Source: Streptococcus salivarius
GTDB lineage: Bacteria > Bacillota > Bacilli > Lactobacillales > Streptococcaceae
Direction: 5' to 3'
NCBI RefSeq assembly: GCF_009738225.1
Contig: NZ_CP018187.1
Span: 2,118,501-2,182,500, forward strand
DNA length: 64,000 nt
Shown: in pieces, positions 1 through 10,909 of the stretch
How the letters are laid out: every line of letters begins with the position of its first letter
Position numbering within the stretch: position 1 is the first letter of the stretch
Notes under the pieces: model-generated
What the model was told of the DNA's origin: nothing
What the model saw: only the letters and a program-made list of their open reading frames with translations
Database searches by the model: none
Translations under genes and position numbers: made by a program

Positions 1-1962
1 TTTCAACTCAGAATGAAATTGAGTTGTCGCTCCCTTAACCACAACTTCTTTGAGTAAGTTATCCATGATACTAGCCGTAGCTCTTGAAAAGACTTGCACC
101 CCTTCAGATTTATGTTGATAGATAACTTCGCCAGTCCGGTCAGTAATACTATCAATCATATGGCCCTTTTCATAGACGCCACCATTTGAAAGCATCTGAT
201 AGGCATTTACTTGCTGGGCAACCGTGGTTTCAACCCCCCCACCAAGAGGCAAACTCTCGATATTGTAATTAGCAATCTTATAACCCATCTTGGTCATGTA
301 ACCCTCAACATCAACATCATGACGTTGAAGCATTTGATAAGTCCAAAAGGCTGGAATGTTCCATGAGGTATTGAGTGCCTCTTGTAGGTTCATCATAGCT
401 GTCCCCTTATCACCATCATGGAGAATAGGCGTTCCACCCGTAAAATTAGTTGGGTAGTTAGAAAGGATACTTGAGCTCCCCATCAAGCCTTGATCAATAG
501 CAATTCCATAGGCAATAATAGGCTTAATTGTAGATCCCGGAGAGCGTGCCGTATCAAAGGCATGGTTATTTTGGTTATTTTCGTAACTACGACCACCAAC
601 AAATCCTAGAATTGCTCCAGTCGCATTATCCATGAGCACATTTCCGACTTCAACTCCACTATTGCCTCCTTGGTCGAGGAGGACACCATATTGACTCGCA
701 GCATCTTGCATCGCATTATAAACTGCATTATCAATAGTTGTCTTAACGCTGTAGCCACCGGTTTGTAGCTCTTGAAGAGCCCTCTCACGATAGCTTTCCT
801 TGGTCTTATCATTTTTCAAATCTTGACTCGATACCTTGTCACGTTTAACGAGATAATCATACATGACATCCTGAGCCTCAGACATGACAGAATAGTACAA
901 ATAGTCATGACTTACGGCATCAGACTTCTCACCAGCCTTGAAATCTTTAGTGATATCATAATCCTTATAGCTTTCATACTGCGACTTATCTAGATAGCCA
1001 CCGCGATAAAGATTGTAGAGTACATCTTGCTGACGTGCTAAGCCATAAGAAAGATCCTCTGCATTTTTTAATTGACCGTCAGCTGTATAAGGTGAGTAGA
1101 CAATCGGGCTCTGTGGCAAACCTGCCAGATAGGCCGCCTGAGGAACTGTCAAATCCGCTGCAGATACCCCAAAGATACCTTGAGCAGCCTCCTCAATACC
1201 AGCAATATTTTTCCCCTTGTTGTTACGTCCAAAAGGAGAAACATTCAGATAATCGGTTAAAATTTCATTTTTAGAAGCGCGACGCTCCAATTGTAAGGCA
1301 TAGATAATCTCTGCCGCCTTACGTTTAAAGGTTGGCGCATCGCCTGTTACCTGTTGCTTGATTAACTGCTGCGTTAGCGTCGAACCACCACTTGAAGAGC
1401 CAAGCCCCAAAACTGATGACACCAAAGCCCTAAAAACTGCCTTTGGTACAACACCCTTATGCTTTTTAAAATTTTCATCCTCAGTCGCAATGATGGCATT
1501 TTTGACATTGTTAGAAATAGCATCACTCTCAATAGGTGTTCTCAGCAAGTCAGTATCAATATCCGCAATCTTCTTGGAATCGGAATAGCTCATCGAAGAT
1601 ACCAAACTAACCTCACTAATCTGATTCAACAAGGTTTTGTCCTTAATCGACGGAACAGACTCAATTTGACTCCCCAGATAACCCAAACCAATTCCTGCAC
1701 CGAATAAGGTAAGAACGATAATAACCACATAAAAGAAATCAGACAAGAGCTTTAAGGTTTTTAAGAAAACATCACCCATGTCTAAGAGTGTCATCCCATC
1801 CTCAGGCGACTTACGTGCTTGCTTACGATTCCACTTAGATCCAGTCGTAGCTTTCCTTTCTTTAAAAGATTTATCTCCTCTTTTAGACCTAGAACCAGCA
1901 AACTTTGTACGAATAGTCTGCCCTAGTCGCCTAAAATAATTTATTATTTTTTCAAAATTCAT
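1..1962 (-). CDS. pbp1b: Class A penicillin-binding protein 1B (partial, C-terminus cut by window edge)
   Basis: Bifunctional murein synthase: the glycosyltransferase domain polymerises glycan strands and the transpeptidase domain cross-links them outside the membrane. Seen: a basic cytoplasmic tail, one membrane segment at about residues 77-97, the glycosyltransferase signature with catalytic ED at 161-162 ([10 protein letters not shown]), and transpeptidase motifs STIK (Ser477) and SWN (Ser533). 654 codons lie in the window; the KTG box and the end of the protein lie before base 1. The ATG at 1962 follows a GAGG at 1970-1973. The gene is divergent from tyrS, a common streptococcal arrangement, and a TATAAT at 1986-1981 is a possible -10. 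Family call is secure; 1B rather than 1A rests on neighbourhood and the long basic N-tail. Confidence 0.93.
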   Translation of the reverse strand, partial: MNFEKIINYFRRLGQTIRTKFAGSRSKRGDKSFKERKATTGSKWNRKQARKSPEDGMTLLDMGDVFLKTLKLLSDFFYVVIIVLTLFGAGIGLGYLGSQIESVPSIKDKTLLNQISEVSLVSSMSYSDSKKIADIDTDLLRTPIESDAISNNVKNAIIATEDENFKKHKGVVPKAVFRALVSSVLGLGSSSGGSTLTQQLIKQQVTGDAPTFKRKAAEIIYALQLERRASKNEILTDYLNVSPFGRNNKGKNIAGIEEAAQGIFGVSAADLTVPQAAYLAGLPQSPIVYSPYTADGQLKNAEDLSYGLARQQDVLYNLYRGGYLDKSQYESYKDYDITKDFKAGEKSDAVSHDYLYYSVMSEAQDVMYDYLVKRDKVSSQDLKNDKTKESYRERALQELQTGGYSVKTTIDNAVYNAMQDAASQYGVLLDQGGNSGVEVGNVLMDNATGAILGFVGGRSYENNQNNHAFDTARSPGSTIKPIIAYGIAIDQGLMGSSSILSNYPTNFTGGTPILHDGDKGTAMMNLQEALNTSWNIPAFWTYQMLQRHDVDVEGYMTKMGYKIANYNIESLPLGGGVETTVAQQVNAYQMLSNGGVYEKGHMIDSITDRTGEVIYQHKSEGVQVFSRATASIMDNLLKEVVVKGATTQFHSELK

Positions 1963-2003
1963 AGAAATACCTCAAAGCCTATTATAACAAACTTTGACAA
2001 AGC

Positions 2004-2033
2004 TTGCATAGGGTTGCTTTCTTTTGGTATAAT
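2004..2033 (+). promoter_or_regulatory. tyrS promoter
   Basis: -35 TTGCAT (2004-2009), 18-bp spacer, and extended -10 TGGTATAAT with the hexamer at 2028-2033. It lies inside a possible upstream extension of the tyrS frame, so translation must begin downstream at 2064. There is no room for a T-box leader between the predicted transcript start (about 2040) and the ATG. Confidence 0.7.
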
Positions 2034-2063
2034 GGTGCAGAATATACTTTACTGGAGAATATC

Positions 2064-3320
2064 ATGACAATTTTTGAAGAACTAAAAGCACGTGGCTTGA
2101 TTTTTCAAACCACTGATGAAGAAGCCCTTGTAAAAGCCTTTGAAGAGGGACCAGTCTCATACTACACTGGTTATGACCCAACAGCAGACAGTCTCCACCT
2201 TGGACACCTTGTCGCTATCCTTACAAGTCGCCGACTTCAATTGGCCGGACACAAACCTTACGCCCTCGTTGGTGGTGCAACAGGTTTGATTGGTGACCCA
2301 TCATTTAAAGATGCTGAACGTAGCCTGCAAACCAAAGAAACTGTTGAAGGTTGGGTTGAAAAAATCCAAGGACAACTCTCTCGTTTCCTTGATTTTGAAA
2401 ATGGTGACAACAAGGCCGTTATGGTCAACAACTATGACTGGTTTGGTTCAGTCAGCTTCATTGATTTCTTGCGTGACGTAGGTAAATACTTCACAGTTAA
2501 CTACATGATGAGTAAGGAATCTGTTAAGAAACGTATCGAAACAGGTATCTCTTACACTGAGTTTGCCTACCAAATCATGCAAGGTTACGATTTCTATGAA
2601 CTCAACGATAAGTACGGCGTAACCCTCCAAATTGGTGGTTCTGACCAATGGGGTAACATGACAGCAGGTACTGAGCTCTTGCGTCGTAAAGCAGATAAAT
2701 CTGGACACGTCATCACTGTACCACTTATCACAGATTCAACTGGTAAAAAATTCGGTAAATCAGAAGGTAACGCTGTCTGGCTTGATGCTACTAAAACAAC
2801 CCCTTACGAAATGTACCAATTCTGGCTCAACGTCATGGATGATGACGCCGTTCGCTTCTTGAAGATTTTCACTTTCTTGTCACTTGAAGAGATCGAAGAG
2901 ATCGGTAAAGAATTTGACCAAGCTCGTCACCAACGTTTGGCACAAAAGGTTTTGGCTCGTGAAGTTGTTACTTTGGTTCACGGTAAAGAAGCCTACGAAC
3001 AAGCTGTTCACATCACTGAACAACTCTTCGCTGGTAACCTTAAAGCTCTCTCAGCACGCGACCTTAAAGTTGCCCTCAACGGTGTCCCAACATATGAAAT
3101 TTCAGCAGATGAAAATCTGAACATCGTTGAACTTCTCGTCAATGCAAAAATTTCACCATCTAAACGTCAAGCACGTGAAGATGTCCAAAACGGCGCTATC
3201 TACATCAACGGTGAACGTGTACAAGACTTGGATTACACTCTCTCAGATACAGATAAAATTGATAATGAAATTACTGTTATCCGTCGTGGTAAGAAGAAAA
3301 ACTTTGTCTTGACGTACTAA
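2064..3320 (+). CDS. tyrS: Tyrosyl-tRNA synthetase
   Basis: Class I synthetase that charges tRNA-Tyr with tyrosine in the cytoplasm. Seen: the HIGH-type motif HLGHL after DPTADSL in the N-terminal Rossmann domain, the KMSKS-type motif KFGKS near residue 230, and a C-terminal S4 RNA-binding domain ([21 protein letters not shown] region). The length of 418 aa is normal for the TyrRS type found in Gram-positives. The start is the ATG at 2064, 6 nt after GGAG (2054-2057). A TTG-initiated frame 20 codons longer exists but runs through the promoter. Monocistronic, with its own promoter and terminator. Confidence 0.97.
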   Translation: MTIFEELKARGLIFQTTDEEALVKAFEEGPVSYYTGYDPTADSLHLGHLVAILTSRRLQLAGHKPYALVGGATGLIGDPSFKDAERSLQTKETVEGWVEKIQGQLSRFLDFENGDNKAVMVNNYDWFGSVSFIDFLRDVGKYFTVNYMMSKESVKKRIETGISYTEFAYQIMQGYDFYELNDKYGVTLQIGGSDQWGNMTAGTELLRRKADKSGHVITVPLITDSTGKKFGKSEGNAVWLDATKTTPYEMYQFWLNVMDDDAVRFLKIFTFLSLEEIEEIGKEFDQARHQRLAQKVLAREVVTLVHGKEAYEQAVHITEQLFAGNLKALSARDLKVALNGVPTYEISADENLNIVELLVNAKISPSKRQAREDVQNGAIYINGERVQDLDYTLSDTDKIDNEITVIRRGKKKNFVLTY

Positions 3321-3332
3321 TTTATGGCTATT

Positions 3333-3360
3333 CTCACTCCTTAATGGAGTGAGTTTTTTT
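3333..3360 (+). terminator. tyrS rho-independent terminator
   Basis: Stem CTCACTCC (3333-3340) / GGAGTGAG (3346-3353) with loop TTAAT, followed by seven T residues. It starts 12 nt after the tyrS stop. Confidence 0.9.
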
Positions 3361-3435
3361 GTTGCACTATATTTTACAATTTATCTACCAAAAAAGAGCA
3401 GTAGGATTGATTCCCAACTACTCTCTTCAGAACAC

Positions 3436-3460
3436 AAAAAAACCAGCACTAGGCTGGTTT
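3436..3460 (-). terminator. ilvC / ilv operon terminator
   Basis: On the minus strand, AACCAGC (3459-3453) pairs with GCTGGTT (3447-3441) around a 5-nt loop, followed by T residues. It lies 15 nt past the ilvC stop and closes the ilvDBNC operon. No ilvA follows. Confidence 0.85.
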
Positions 3461-3474
3461 TCGAGACTATCACA

Positions 3475-4527
<1,053 letters not shown>

Positions 4528-4572
4528 TTATTGCCTTTTTAAGGCTGGGTTAACAAATTTAAGTTGGATTTT

Positions 4573-5049
4573 TTAATCACGGGTAAATCCAGTAGCACCC
4601 GTACGAGCGATATTTTTGATTCCGTAAGGACGAATAACTCGTAGAAGCGCCTCGCTCTTTTCAGCATCACCAGTCATCTGGATAGTGATAGAGCTTGGTG
4701 CCACATCAACCACCGAAGCACGGAAAGGTTGAATAATCGCCAAGATTTCAGCACGTTTAGAGGTTGGTGCTGATACCTTAACTAGGATAACTTCACGTTC
4801 CAAGTGTGGCTGATCCGTGATATCACGGATGCGAATCACATCAATCTGACGATTAAGCTGTTTGATGATTTGTTCCACTTCATTTTGAGAATTCACATCA
4901 ATAATAATCGTAATACGTGAAACGTTAGGATCCTCAGAAGCCCCTACAGAGATACTTTCAATGTTAACTTGACGTCGTGAAAGAACACCTGTGAAGCGAT
5001 TAAGGACACCTGAACGGTTCTGAAGTTTAGCTGTTAACATTCTACGCAT
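4573..5049 (-). CDS. ilvN: Acetolactate synthase, regulatory small subunit
   Basis: Small subunit that stabilises the catalytic subunit IlvB and gives valine feedback inhibition through its ACT domain. Seen: the N-terminal ACT domain (LQNRSGVLNRFTGVLSRRQV, residues about 8-27) and the C-terminal AHAS small-subunit domain; 158 aa, normal. The start ATG at 5049 overlaps the ilvB TAG stop by 8 nt, so the two are translationally coupled. A second in-frame ATG at 5040 is possible. Confidence 0.95.
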   Translation of the reverse strand: MRRMLTAKLQNRSGVLNRFTGVLSRRQVNIESISVGASEDPNVSRITIIIDVNSQNEVEQIIKQLNRQIDVIRIRDITDQPHLEREVILVKVSAPTSKRAEILAIIQPFRASVVDVAPSSITIQMTGDAEKSEALLRVIRPYGIKNIARTGATGFTRD

Positions 5050-6742
5050 TGAACTTCACCCCCAACATTTCGTGATTACTCTTACCAGCCGGAACGATTG
5101 GCAATACATGCTCTTTACGAGAGATATCCACCTCGATGAACATTGGCACGTCTTCCTTGATAACTTCCAAATCCTGATTAATTGTCTCTGGATTATCAAA
5201 CTTGTAAGACTTAATGCCGTAAGCTTGAGCCATCAATTGGAAATCTGGAAGGGTATCAAAGACAGACTCTGATGTACGCCCTTCGTAGAAGGACTCTTGC
5301 CATTGACGTACCATACCAAGTGAGTGGTTATTCAACATAACAACCTTGATTGGCACCTTGTAAACATTTAAGATAGCCAATTCTTGATTCGTCATTTGGA
5401 AACCACCATCACCAACAAAGAGGATAACTTCTTTATCAGGATTAGCAATTTTAGCACCAATTGCTGCTGGGACACCGAATCCCATTGTTCCAAGACCACC
5501 TGAGGTCACCAATTGACGCTCATTTTGGTATGGATAATACTGAGCTGTCCACATTTGATGTTGACCAACGTCAGTAACAACAACCGCGTCACCCTTAGTC
5601 AATTCACCGATACGCTCGATAACTGCCTGAGGCTGTACCATACGTTCTTTCTTATCGTAAGAACGTACACGCTCTTTGTCTTTTGTAACTTTTTCAATCC
5701 ATTTTTCAGTGTTATTCTTAACCACTGGTTCTGCTAAGAGCATTTCAAGAGCTTGCTTGGCATCACCAACAACTGGAAGGTCCACTGCAATAATTTTACC
5801 AATCTCAGCTGGATCTACATCAATATGGACAACCTTGGCATTCTTGGCAAATGTTTTAGGATTACCTGTCAAACGGTCATCAAAACGACAACCAATGGCA
5901 ATCATAAAGTCAGCATCGGTCATAGCAATGTTAGCTGCATATGAACCGTGCATACCACCCATACCCAAGAAGAGGGGATGACTAGTAGCAATTGTCCCTT
6001 GACCTAAAAGACTTGTAACAACTGGGATTTGGTAGCGTTCTGCAAAAGCAACTAGCTCCTTAGCAGATTCAGAATAAGACACCCCACCTCCAGCTACAAT
6101 AACCGGCTTCTTAGCTTTACCCAACTGCTTCAAGATTTTCTTGATTTGCATTTCGTTTGGTCTTAGCGTCGGTTGGTAACTTGGAAGATTAATTTCAGGA
6201 TTGTTGATGAAGGCTGTTTCCTTAGCTACGACATCTTTAGGGAGGTCGATAACAACTGGACCAGGTCGGCCAGTTGTTGCAATATGAACCGCTTCCCTAA
6301 TAATACGAGGAATATCAGCTGTATCGCGAATCTGATAATTGTATTTTGTAATCGGCATGGTAATTCCGACAATGTCAGCCTCTTGGAAGGCATCCTTACC
6401 AATACCTGGTGTTGCGACCTGACCAGTAAAGACTAGGAGAGGTACGCTATCACTCATAGCATCTGCAATCCCTGTAATAGCATTAGTAGCACCAGGACCA
6501 CTCGTTACAAGAGCAACACCGAGTTTACCAGTTGATTTGGCATAACCTTCAGCTTCGTGCAGACTTCCTTGCTCATGACGAGATAAGATATGATTAATCT
6601 TGTCATTTTTGTAAATAGCATCATACAAAGGAAGAACCGCTCCGCCAGGATATCCAAAGATAGTTGAAATCCCAAGTTCAAGAAGTGTATCTAGAATTAA
6701 ATCAGCACCAGAGCGTGCTTCTTCAAGTTCAATTTTCTTCAC
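5042..6742 (-). CDS. ilvB: Acetolactate synthase, catalytic large subunit
   Basis: Thiamine-diphosphate enzyme that condenses two pyruvates (or pyruvate and 2-oxobutyrate) to acetohydroxy acids, the first common step of branched-chain synthesis. Seen: N-terminal ThDP-binding glutamate region (FGYPGGAVLPLYD), FAD-binding middle domain, and C-terminal GDGGFQMTNQELA..N metal/ThDP motif near residue 440. Length 566 aa. The start is GTG at 6742, 5 nt after AGGAGG (6753-6748). An ATG overlapping it at 6744 is out of frame and reads ATG-TGA. It follows ilvD after a 133-nt gap that holds a possible internal promoter. Confidence 0.96.
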   Translation of the reverse strand: MKKIELEEARSGADLILDTLLELGISTIFGYPGGAVLPLYDAIYKNDKINHILSRHEQGSLHEAEGYAKSTGKLGVALVTSGPGATNAITGIADAMSDSVPLLVFTGQVATPGIGKDAFQEADIVGITMPITKYNYQIRDTADIPRIIREAVHIATTGRPGPVVIDLPKDVVAKETAFINNPEINLPSYQPTLRPNEMQIKKILKQLGKAKKPVIVAGGGVSYSESAKELVAFAERYQIPVVTSLLGQGTIATSHPLFLGMGGMHGSYAANIAMTDADFMIAIGCRFDDRLTGNPKTFAKNAKVVHIDVDPAEIGKIIAVDLPVVGDAKQALEMLLAEPVVKNNTEKWIEKVTKDKERVRSYDKKERMVQPQAVIERIGELTKGDAVVVTDVGQHQMWTAQYYPYQNERQLVTSGGLGTMGFGVPAAIGAKIANPDKEVILFVGDGGFQMTNQELAILNVYKVPIKVVMLNNHSLGMVRQWQESFYEGRTSESVFDTLPDFQLMAQAYGIKSYKFDNPETINQDLEVIKEDVPMFIEVDISRKEHVLPIVPAGKSNHEMLGVKFNA

Positions 6743-6803
6743 ATGGACCTCCTTTAGTAGTTGTTTTTTTCGAATTGTCTAAAAATTCAAAACCTTGTAT
6801 ACT

Positions 6804-6831
6804 ATGATAACATTTTTAACCAAATTTGCAA
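6804..6831 (-). promoter_or_regulatory. Possible internal promoter for ilvBNC
   Basis: On the minus strand, TTGCAA (6831-6826), 16-bp spacer, TATCAT (6809-6804) preceded by TGT. It lies in the 133-nt ilvD-ilvB gap, so ilvBNC could be transcribed apart from ilvD. A prediction only. Confidence 0.45.
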
Positions 6832-6875
6832 GGGTTTCGGAGAAAAATATCACAAACTCTTCGGAAAGAATGTTC

Positions 6876-8597
6876 TTAGTTTTTTTCTTGTGCTTGACGT
6901 TCTGCTTTACGTTCTTCGAATTCTTCGTCACTCATCAAAGTTCCGCCAACATTGGCTGATTTAGCAAAGGCTGTATAGCGACGCAACCAACCACTTGAAA
7001 TTTTTGATTTGAAAGGTTTCAAATGTTTGCGACGTTCTTCAAGGGTTGCATCATCTACAAGCAGATCAAGGGTACGATTTGGTAGGTCAATCACGATTTC
7101 ATCGCCATCTTCGATTAGGGCGATATTACCACCTTCTGCTGCTTCTGGAGAAACGTGACCAATCGCAATACCACGAGTAGCTCCTGAGAAACGACCATCC
7201 GTAATCAGAGCCACATCCTTACCAAGACCGCGTCCGACAATCTTAGAAGTTGGTGCCAACATTTCTGGCATACCAGGTCCACCCTGAGGACCTTCGTAAC
7301 GAATGACAACGACATGGCCCTTCTTAACTGTTCCATTATCAATCAACTCAAGGGCCTGATTTTGTGAATCACAACAAATAGCTTTACCACGGAAAGTTTT
7401 AACAGATGGATCTACACCACCGACCTTGATAACAGCTCCATCCTGAGCAATATTTCCGTAAAGGATAGACAAACCACCAACTGGTGAGATAGGATTCTCA
7501 ATTGGATGGATAATTTCTTCATTCTTGATTTCAGCACCAGCTACGTTTTCTTTCAAAGTTTTACTAGTAACTGTAATACGATCACCCTTAATGGCTCCTT
7601 TTTTAATCAACTGATTGATAATGGCTGGAACACCACCAGCTTCATGGACATCATGCATAGTGTAAACACTTGAAGGTGCAATTTTAGAGAGATAAGGTGT
7701 CTTCTTGGCAATCTCGTTAATGTCTTTAAGATCATAGTCAATACCGGCCTCACGCGCAATAGCAAGCGTATGAAGAACAGTATTGGTTGAACCACCCATG
7801 GCCATATCTAGAGCAAACGCATCATCGATGGCTTCTTTGGTCACAATATCACGTGGGCGAACATTATTTTTGATGTTATCCATCAATTTTATGGCTGCCT
7901 GACGAACCAATTCACGACGTTCATCTGAAACGGCTAGGATAGTACCGTTACCTGGAAGGGCAAGGCCCAAAACTTCCATCAAACAGTTCATTGAGTTAGC
8001 GGTAAACATTCCTGAGCATGAACCACAAGTTGGACAAGCATTTTTCTCCAAATAATCGAGCTCTTCCTTGCTCATATCTCCAGCCTGATAGGTACCTACA
8101 GCTTCAAACAAACTTGATAGCGTCGCTTGGTGACCAGTCATGTCAACGCCACCCTTCATAGGGCCACCAGAACAAAATACTGCTGGCACATTAGTACGCA
8201 TGGCCGCCAAAATCATCCCTGGTGTAATCTTATCACAGTTAGGAATGTAGAAAACCCCGTCAAACCAGTGGGCATTAATAACTGTTTCTGCAGAATCGGC
8301 AATCAATTCACGAGATGGAAGACTGTAACGCATCCCAATATGCCCCATGGCAATCCCATCATCCACACCAATGGTATTAAACTCAAAAGGAATACCGCCA
8401 GCCTCGCGGATGGCTTCCTTGGCAATATCTGCTAATTCACGCAAGTGAACATGCCCTGGAACAATATCAATATAAGAGTTACAAATAGCAATGAAGGGCT
8501 TTTGCATATCATTGGCAGATTTAACTTGCCCAGTCGCATACAAAAGTCCGCGTGCTGGTGCCTTATCAACACCAACTTTGATCATATCACTTCTCAT
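6876..8597 (-). CDS. ilvD: Dihydroxy-acid dehydratase
   Basis: Iron-sulfur enzyme that dehydrates 2,3-dihydroxy-3-methylvalerate and 2,3-dihydroxyisovalerate to the 2-oxo acids that precede isoleucine and valine. Seen: the three conserved cluster-associated cysteines, Cys39 (ICNSY), Cys121 (NCDKITPG) and Cys194 ([10 protein letters not shown]), and the C-terminal swivel domain ([14 protein letters not shown] [19 protein letters not shown]). Length 573 aa, normal. The N-terminus is short, of the Bacillus/Lactococcus type. First gene of the operon, with a strong promoter and an adjacent CodY box. Confidence 0.96.
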   Translation of the reverse strand: MRSDMIKVGVDKAPARGLLYATGQVKSANDMQKPFIAICNSYIDIVPGHVHLRELADIAKEAIREAGGIPFEFNTIGVDDGIAMGHIGMRYSLPSRELIADSAETVINAHWFDGVFYIPNCDKITPGMILAAMRTNVPAVFCSGGPMKGGVDMTGHQATLSSLFEAVGTYQAGDMSKEELDYLEKNACPTCGSCSGMFTANSMNCLMEVLGLALPGNGTILAVSDERRELVRQAAIKLMDNIKNNVRPRDIVTKEAIDDAFALDMAMGGSTNTVLHTLAIAREAGIDYDLKDINEIAKKTPYLSKIAPSSVYTMHDVHEAGGVPAIINQLIKKGAIKGDRITVTSKTLKENVAGAEIKNEEIIHPIENPISPVGGLSILYGNIAQDGAVIKVGGVDPSVKTFRGKAICCDSQNQALELIDNGTVKKGHVVVIRYEGPQGGPGMPEMLAPTSKIVGRGLGKDVALITDGRFSGATRGIAIGHVSPEAAEGGNIALIEDGDEIVIDLPNRTLDLLVDDATLEERRKHLKPFKSKISSGWLRRYTAFAKSANVGGTLMSDEEFEERKAERQAQEKN

Positions 8598-8633
8598 GAT
8601 GTTACCTTCAATCTATAAAATTTCTTACAACAT

Positions 8634-8661
8634 ATGTTACCACTTTGGAAAGTAATGTCAA
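8634..8661 (-). promoter_or_regulatory. ilvDBNC operon promoter
   Basis: On the minus strand, TTGACA (8661-8656), 16-bp spacer, and extended -10 TGG-TAACAT with the hexamer at 8639-8634. Its transcript would start about 30 nt before the ilvD ATG. Confidence 0.75.
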
Positions 8662-8663
8662 GG

Positions 8664-8678
8664 AATTTTCAGAATATT
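8664..8678. promoter_or_regulatory. CodY box at the ilvD promoter
   Basis: AATTTTCAGAATATT matches the lactococcal/streptococcal CodY consensus AATTTTCWGAAAATT at 14 of 15 positions. It ends 2 bp upstream of the -35 hexamer. CodY with bound branched-chain amino acids is known to repress ilv genes in this group, so repression in rich medium is inferred. Confidence 0.75.
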
Positions 8679-8719
8679 TTTGTAATTCCGAAAAGATATC
8701 CCCGCTATATCAAAACTGA

Positions 8720-8750
8720 CAAAACAAAAAGGAAGCCCTAAGACTTCCTA
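8720..8750 (-). terminator. fakA rho-independent terminator
   Basis: On the minus strand, an 8-bp stem from AGGAAGTC and GGCTTCCT (8749-8742 / 8737-8730, one G-T pair) with a 4-nt loop, then a T run. It lies just past the fakA stop. Confidence 0.8.
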
Positions 8751-8765
8751 AATGATTATTCAAAA

Positions 8766-10433
8766 TTATTCAACACTGAAGAGGTATGGATAAACTGGTT
8801 GGTCTCCTTGGAAGATTTCAACTTCGATATCTTCGTGAGCCTCTTCCAATTTTTCCGCAAGTGCTTGAGCTTGTTCTTGATTACCTTCTTCGCCGACGTA
8901 AATCATAACAATTTCACTGTCTTCGTCAATCATCTTGTCAAAGGTGTCAAGAAGGGCTTGGTCCATATCTGGTGTAGACACAAGGATCTTACCATCCACC
9001 ATACCAAGGATATCATTTTCATGAATCTCAAGACCATCGATAGTTGTATCACGTACCGCCAATGTCACGCTACCACTTGTTACATCTGAAAGACTAGCTG
9101 TCATAGCTTCAACATTGGCTTCGATACTTTGGCTAGGATCAAAAGCAAGCAAACTTGTAAATCCTTGTGGAACTGTACGTGTTTCAACAACAGCCGCATT
9201 GACATCTACTACTTCAGCAGCTGATTGCGCTGCCATAAAGATGTTTTTATTGTTTGGCAAGATGATTACATTCTTAGCATTGACCTGTTCAATAGCCTTA
9301 ACAATATCTTCTGTTGATGGGTTCATTGTTTGACCACCTGAAATCACATAGTCAACACCTTGTGATTTGAAGATATCTGCAAGTCCATCTCCAGCAACAA
9401 CTGCAATAAGGGCAAAGTCTTTAGGAGCAGAAGGTGTAGCTTGGATAGCTTCTTCTTTTTGAACTTGTGCATCGTGTTGGTTACGCATGTTGTCAACCTT
9501 AACTTTAACAAGAGCCCCATATTTAAGACCTTCTTGCATGACAAGACCTGGATCCTCTGTATGGACGTGAACTTTTACAATTTCATCGTCGTTAACCACA
9601 AGAAGAGAATCCCCAAGGTTACTCAAGTAATTTTGGAACTCTTCATAGTCAAAGTCTTTCACATAAGTCGGACCTTGTTTGAGACCAATCATGATTTCCG
9701 TACAGTAACCGAAGGTAATGTCTTCTGTTGCAACATGACCAGCAACTGACTTATGGTGTTCTGCATTAATCATCTCTGTCATCGTAGCAGGTGTCGCTTG
9801 GAAGTCCTCTGAAGCGATATACTCACCTGTGAGGGCTGACAAGAAACCTTCATAAATGAAGACCAAACCTTGACCACCTGAGTCTACCACACCAACTTCT
9901 TTCAAAACTGGAAGCATCTCTGGTGTCTTAGCCAAGGCAGCCTTAGCTCCATCGAGAGCTGCACGCATAACCTCAACAGCATCATTCGTAGATTCAGCTT
10001 TCTTAATCGCTGCTGAAGCTGCACCACGTGATACTGTAAGGATTGTTCCTTCGACAGGTTTCATAACTGCTTTATAGGCAACTTCAACACCTGCTTGGAA
10101 GGCATGAGCTAGATCTTGGCCGTCAAGTTCCGTTTTATCCTTGATACTTTGACCAAATCCACGGAACAATTGTGACGTGATAACACCCGAGTTACCACGG
10201 GCACCCATCAAAAGACCTTTAGATAAAATCTGACCAACTTCACCAACTGTTGAAGCTGATTGATCTGCGACAGCTTTGGCTCCGTTATCCATAGTCATTC
10301 CCATGTTTGTTCCAGTATCTCCATCTGGTACTGGGAAGACATTGAGTGAATTCACATATTCTGCTTGCTTACCTAAACGTGTTGCTGCCGCTTGGACCAT
10401 CTCCTGAAGCAAGCTTGTTGTAATTTTAGACAC
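8766..10433 (-). CDS. fakA: Fatty acid kinase catalytic subunit FakA (DAK2/DegV-type fusion, YloV family)
   Basis: ATP-dependent kinase subunit that phosphorylates exogenous fatty acids carried by a DegV/FakB protein, giving acyl-phosphate for phospholipid synthesis. Seen: N-terminal DhaL-like nucleotide domain with the Mg-binding PVPDGDTGTNM motif near residue 32, then a middle domain and a C-terminal DegV-like domain (PSTEDIVKAIEQVNAKNVIILPNNKN region). Length 555 aa, typical. It starts with GTG, and its G overlaps the TAG of the upstream Asp23 gene (TAGTG), so translation is coupled. The pair is conserved across Firmicutes. Confidence 0.92.
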   Translation of the reverse strand: MSKITTSLLQEMVQAAATRLGKQAEYVNSLNVFPVPDGDTGTNMGMTMDNGAKAVADQSASTVGEVGQILSKGLLMGARGNSGVITSQLFRGFGQSIKDKTELDGQDLAHAFQAGVEVAYKAVMKPVEGTILTVSRGAASAAIKKAESTNDAVEVMRAALDGAKAALAKTPEMLPVLKEVGVVDSGGQGLVFIYEGFLSALTGEYIASEDFQATPATMTEMINAEHHKSVAGHVATEDITFGYCTEIMIGLKQGPTYVKDFDYEEFQNYLSNLGDSLLVVNDDEIVKVHVHTEDPGLVMQEGLKYGALVKVKVDNMRNQHDAQVQKEEAIQATPSAPKDFALIAVVAGDGLADIFKSQGVDYVISGGQTMNPSTEDIVKAIEQVNAKNVIILPNNKNIFMAAQSAAEVVDVNAAVVETRTVPQGFTSLLAFDPSQSIEANVEAMTASLSDVTSGSVTLAVRDTTIDGLEIHENDILGMVDGKILVSTPDMDQALLDTFDKMIDEDSEIVMIYVGEEGNQEQAQALAEKLEEAHEDIEVEIFQGDQPVYPYLFSVE

Positions 10434-10798
10434 TAGTTTTCTCCTACGACTTTAATATTTTGAACGTAAACATTTACTGTTTCAGCCTTGATACCGAGTT
10501 GATTCTCAAGATTAAATTTCACACGTTCTTGAATATTTTTTGAAACCTCACTAATCTTAACACCGTAACTCATAACAGTGTAAACATCCACAGTGATACC
10601 TGCATCAGTAGATTTCACGACAACTCCTTTTGCGTAGTTTTCCTTTCCAAGAAGTGCTTGAAAATTATCTCGGATAGCACTCTTACTTGCCATACCGACA
10701 ACGCCAAAAATTTCTGTTGCTGAACCGCCAACTACTGTTGCGATGACATCATCTGACAATTCGATTTGACCATCTTTTGTATTGATTTTTACAGTCAT
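10433..10798 (-). CDS. Asp23/Gls24 family envelope stress response protein (YloU)
   Basis: Small protein of the Asp23/Gls24 family (121 aa), whose members associate with the membrane or envelope and respond to alkaline or general stress. The exact biochemical role is unknown. Seen: the conserved core VVGGSATEIFGVVGMASKSAI and a C-terminal Ile/Val-rich strand segment. It precedes fakA with a 1-nt stop/start overlap, the usual context of the YloU branch, and is read from a promoter at 10857-10830. Confidence 0.9.
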   Translation of the reverse strand: MTVKINTKDGQIELSDDVIATVVGGSATEIFGVVGMASKSAIRDNFQALLGKENYAKGVVVKSTDAGITVDVYTVMSYGVKISEVSKNIQERVKFNLENQLGIKAETVNVYVQNIKVVGEN

Positions 10799-10829
10799 AA
10801 TTACTACCTCAAAAAGTTTTTATCAGCTT

Positions 10830-10857
10830 ATTTTACCATATTCGAGCTTACTTGTAA
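10830..10857 (-). promoter_or_regulatory. Promoter of the yloU-fakA pair
   Basis: On the minus strand, TTACAA (10857-10852), 16-bp spacer, and extended -10 TGG-TAAAAT (10835-10830), 32 nt before the start codon. Confidence 0.55.
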
Positions 10858-10894
10858 AAAATAAGAAGAAGATACCCTTTGAATAAGAGTATCT
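10852..10894 (-). terminator. Probable terminator of the MATE transporter gene
   Basis: AGATAC (10870-10875) pairs with GTATCT (10889-10894), with an inner CTT/AAG extension. On the minus strand a pyrimidine- and T-rich tract follows. It lies between the MATE stop and the yloU promoter. Confidence 0.55.
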
Positions 10895-10909
10895 CCTCAG
10901 TATTTATCA

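Noticed and set aside
2004..2063. TTG-started 20-codon extension of tyrS
   Set aside because: It begins on the -35 hexamer and includes the -10, so it would not be transcribed.
8598..8765. T-box or leader-peptide attenuator for ilv
   Set aside because: No T-box sequence (GGTGG-type) and the leader is only about 30 nt.
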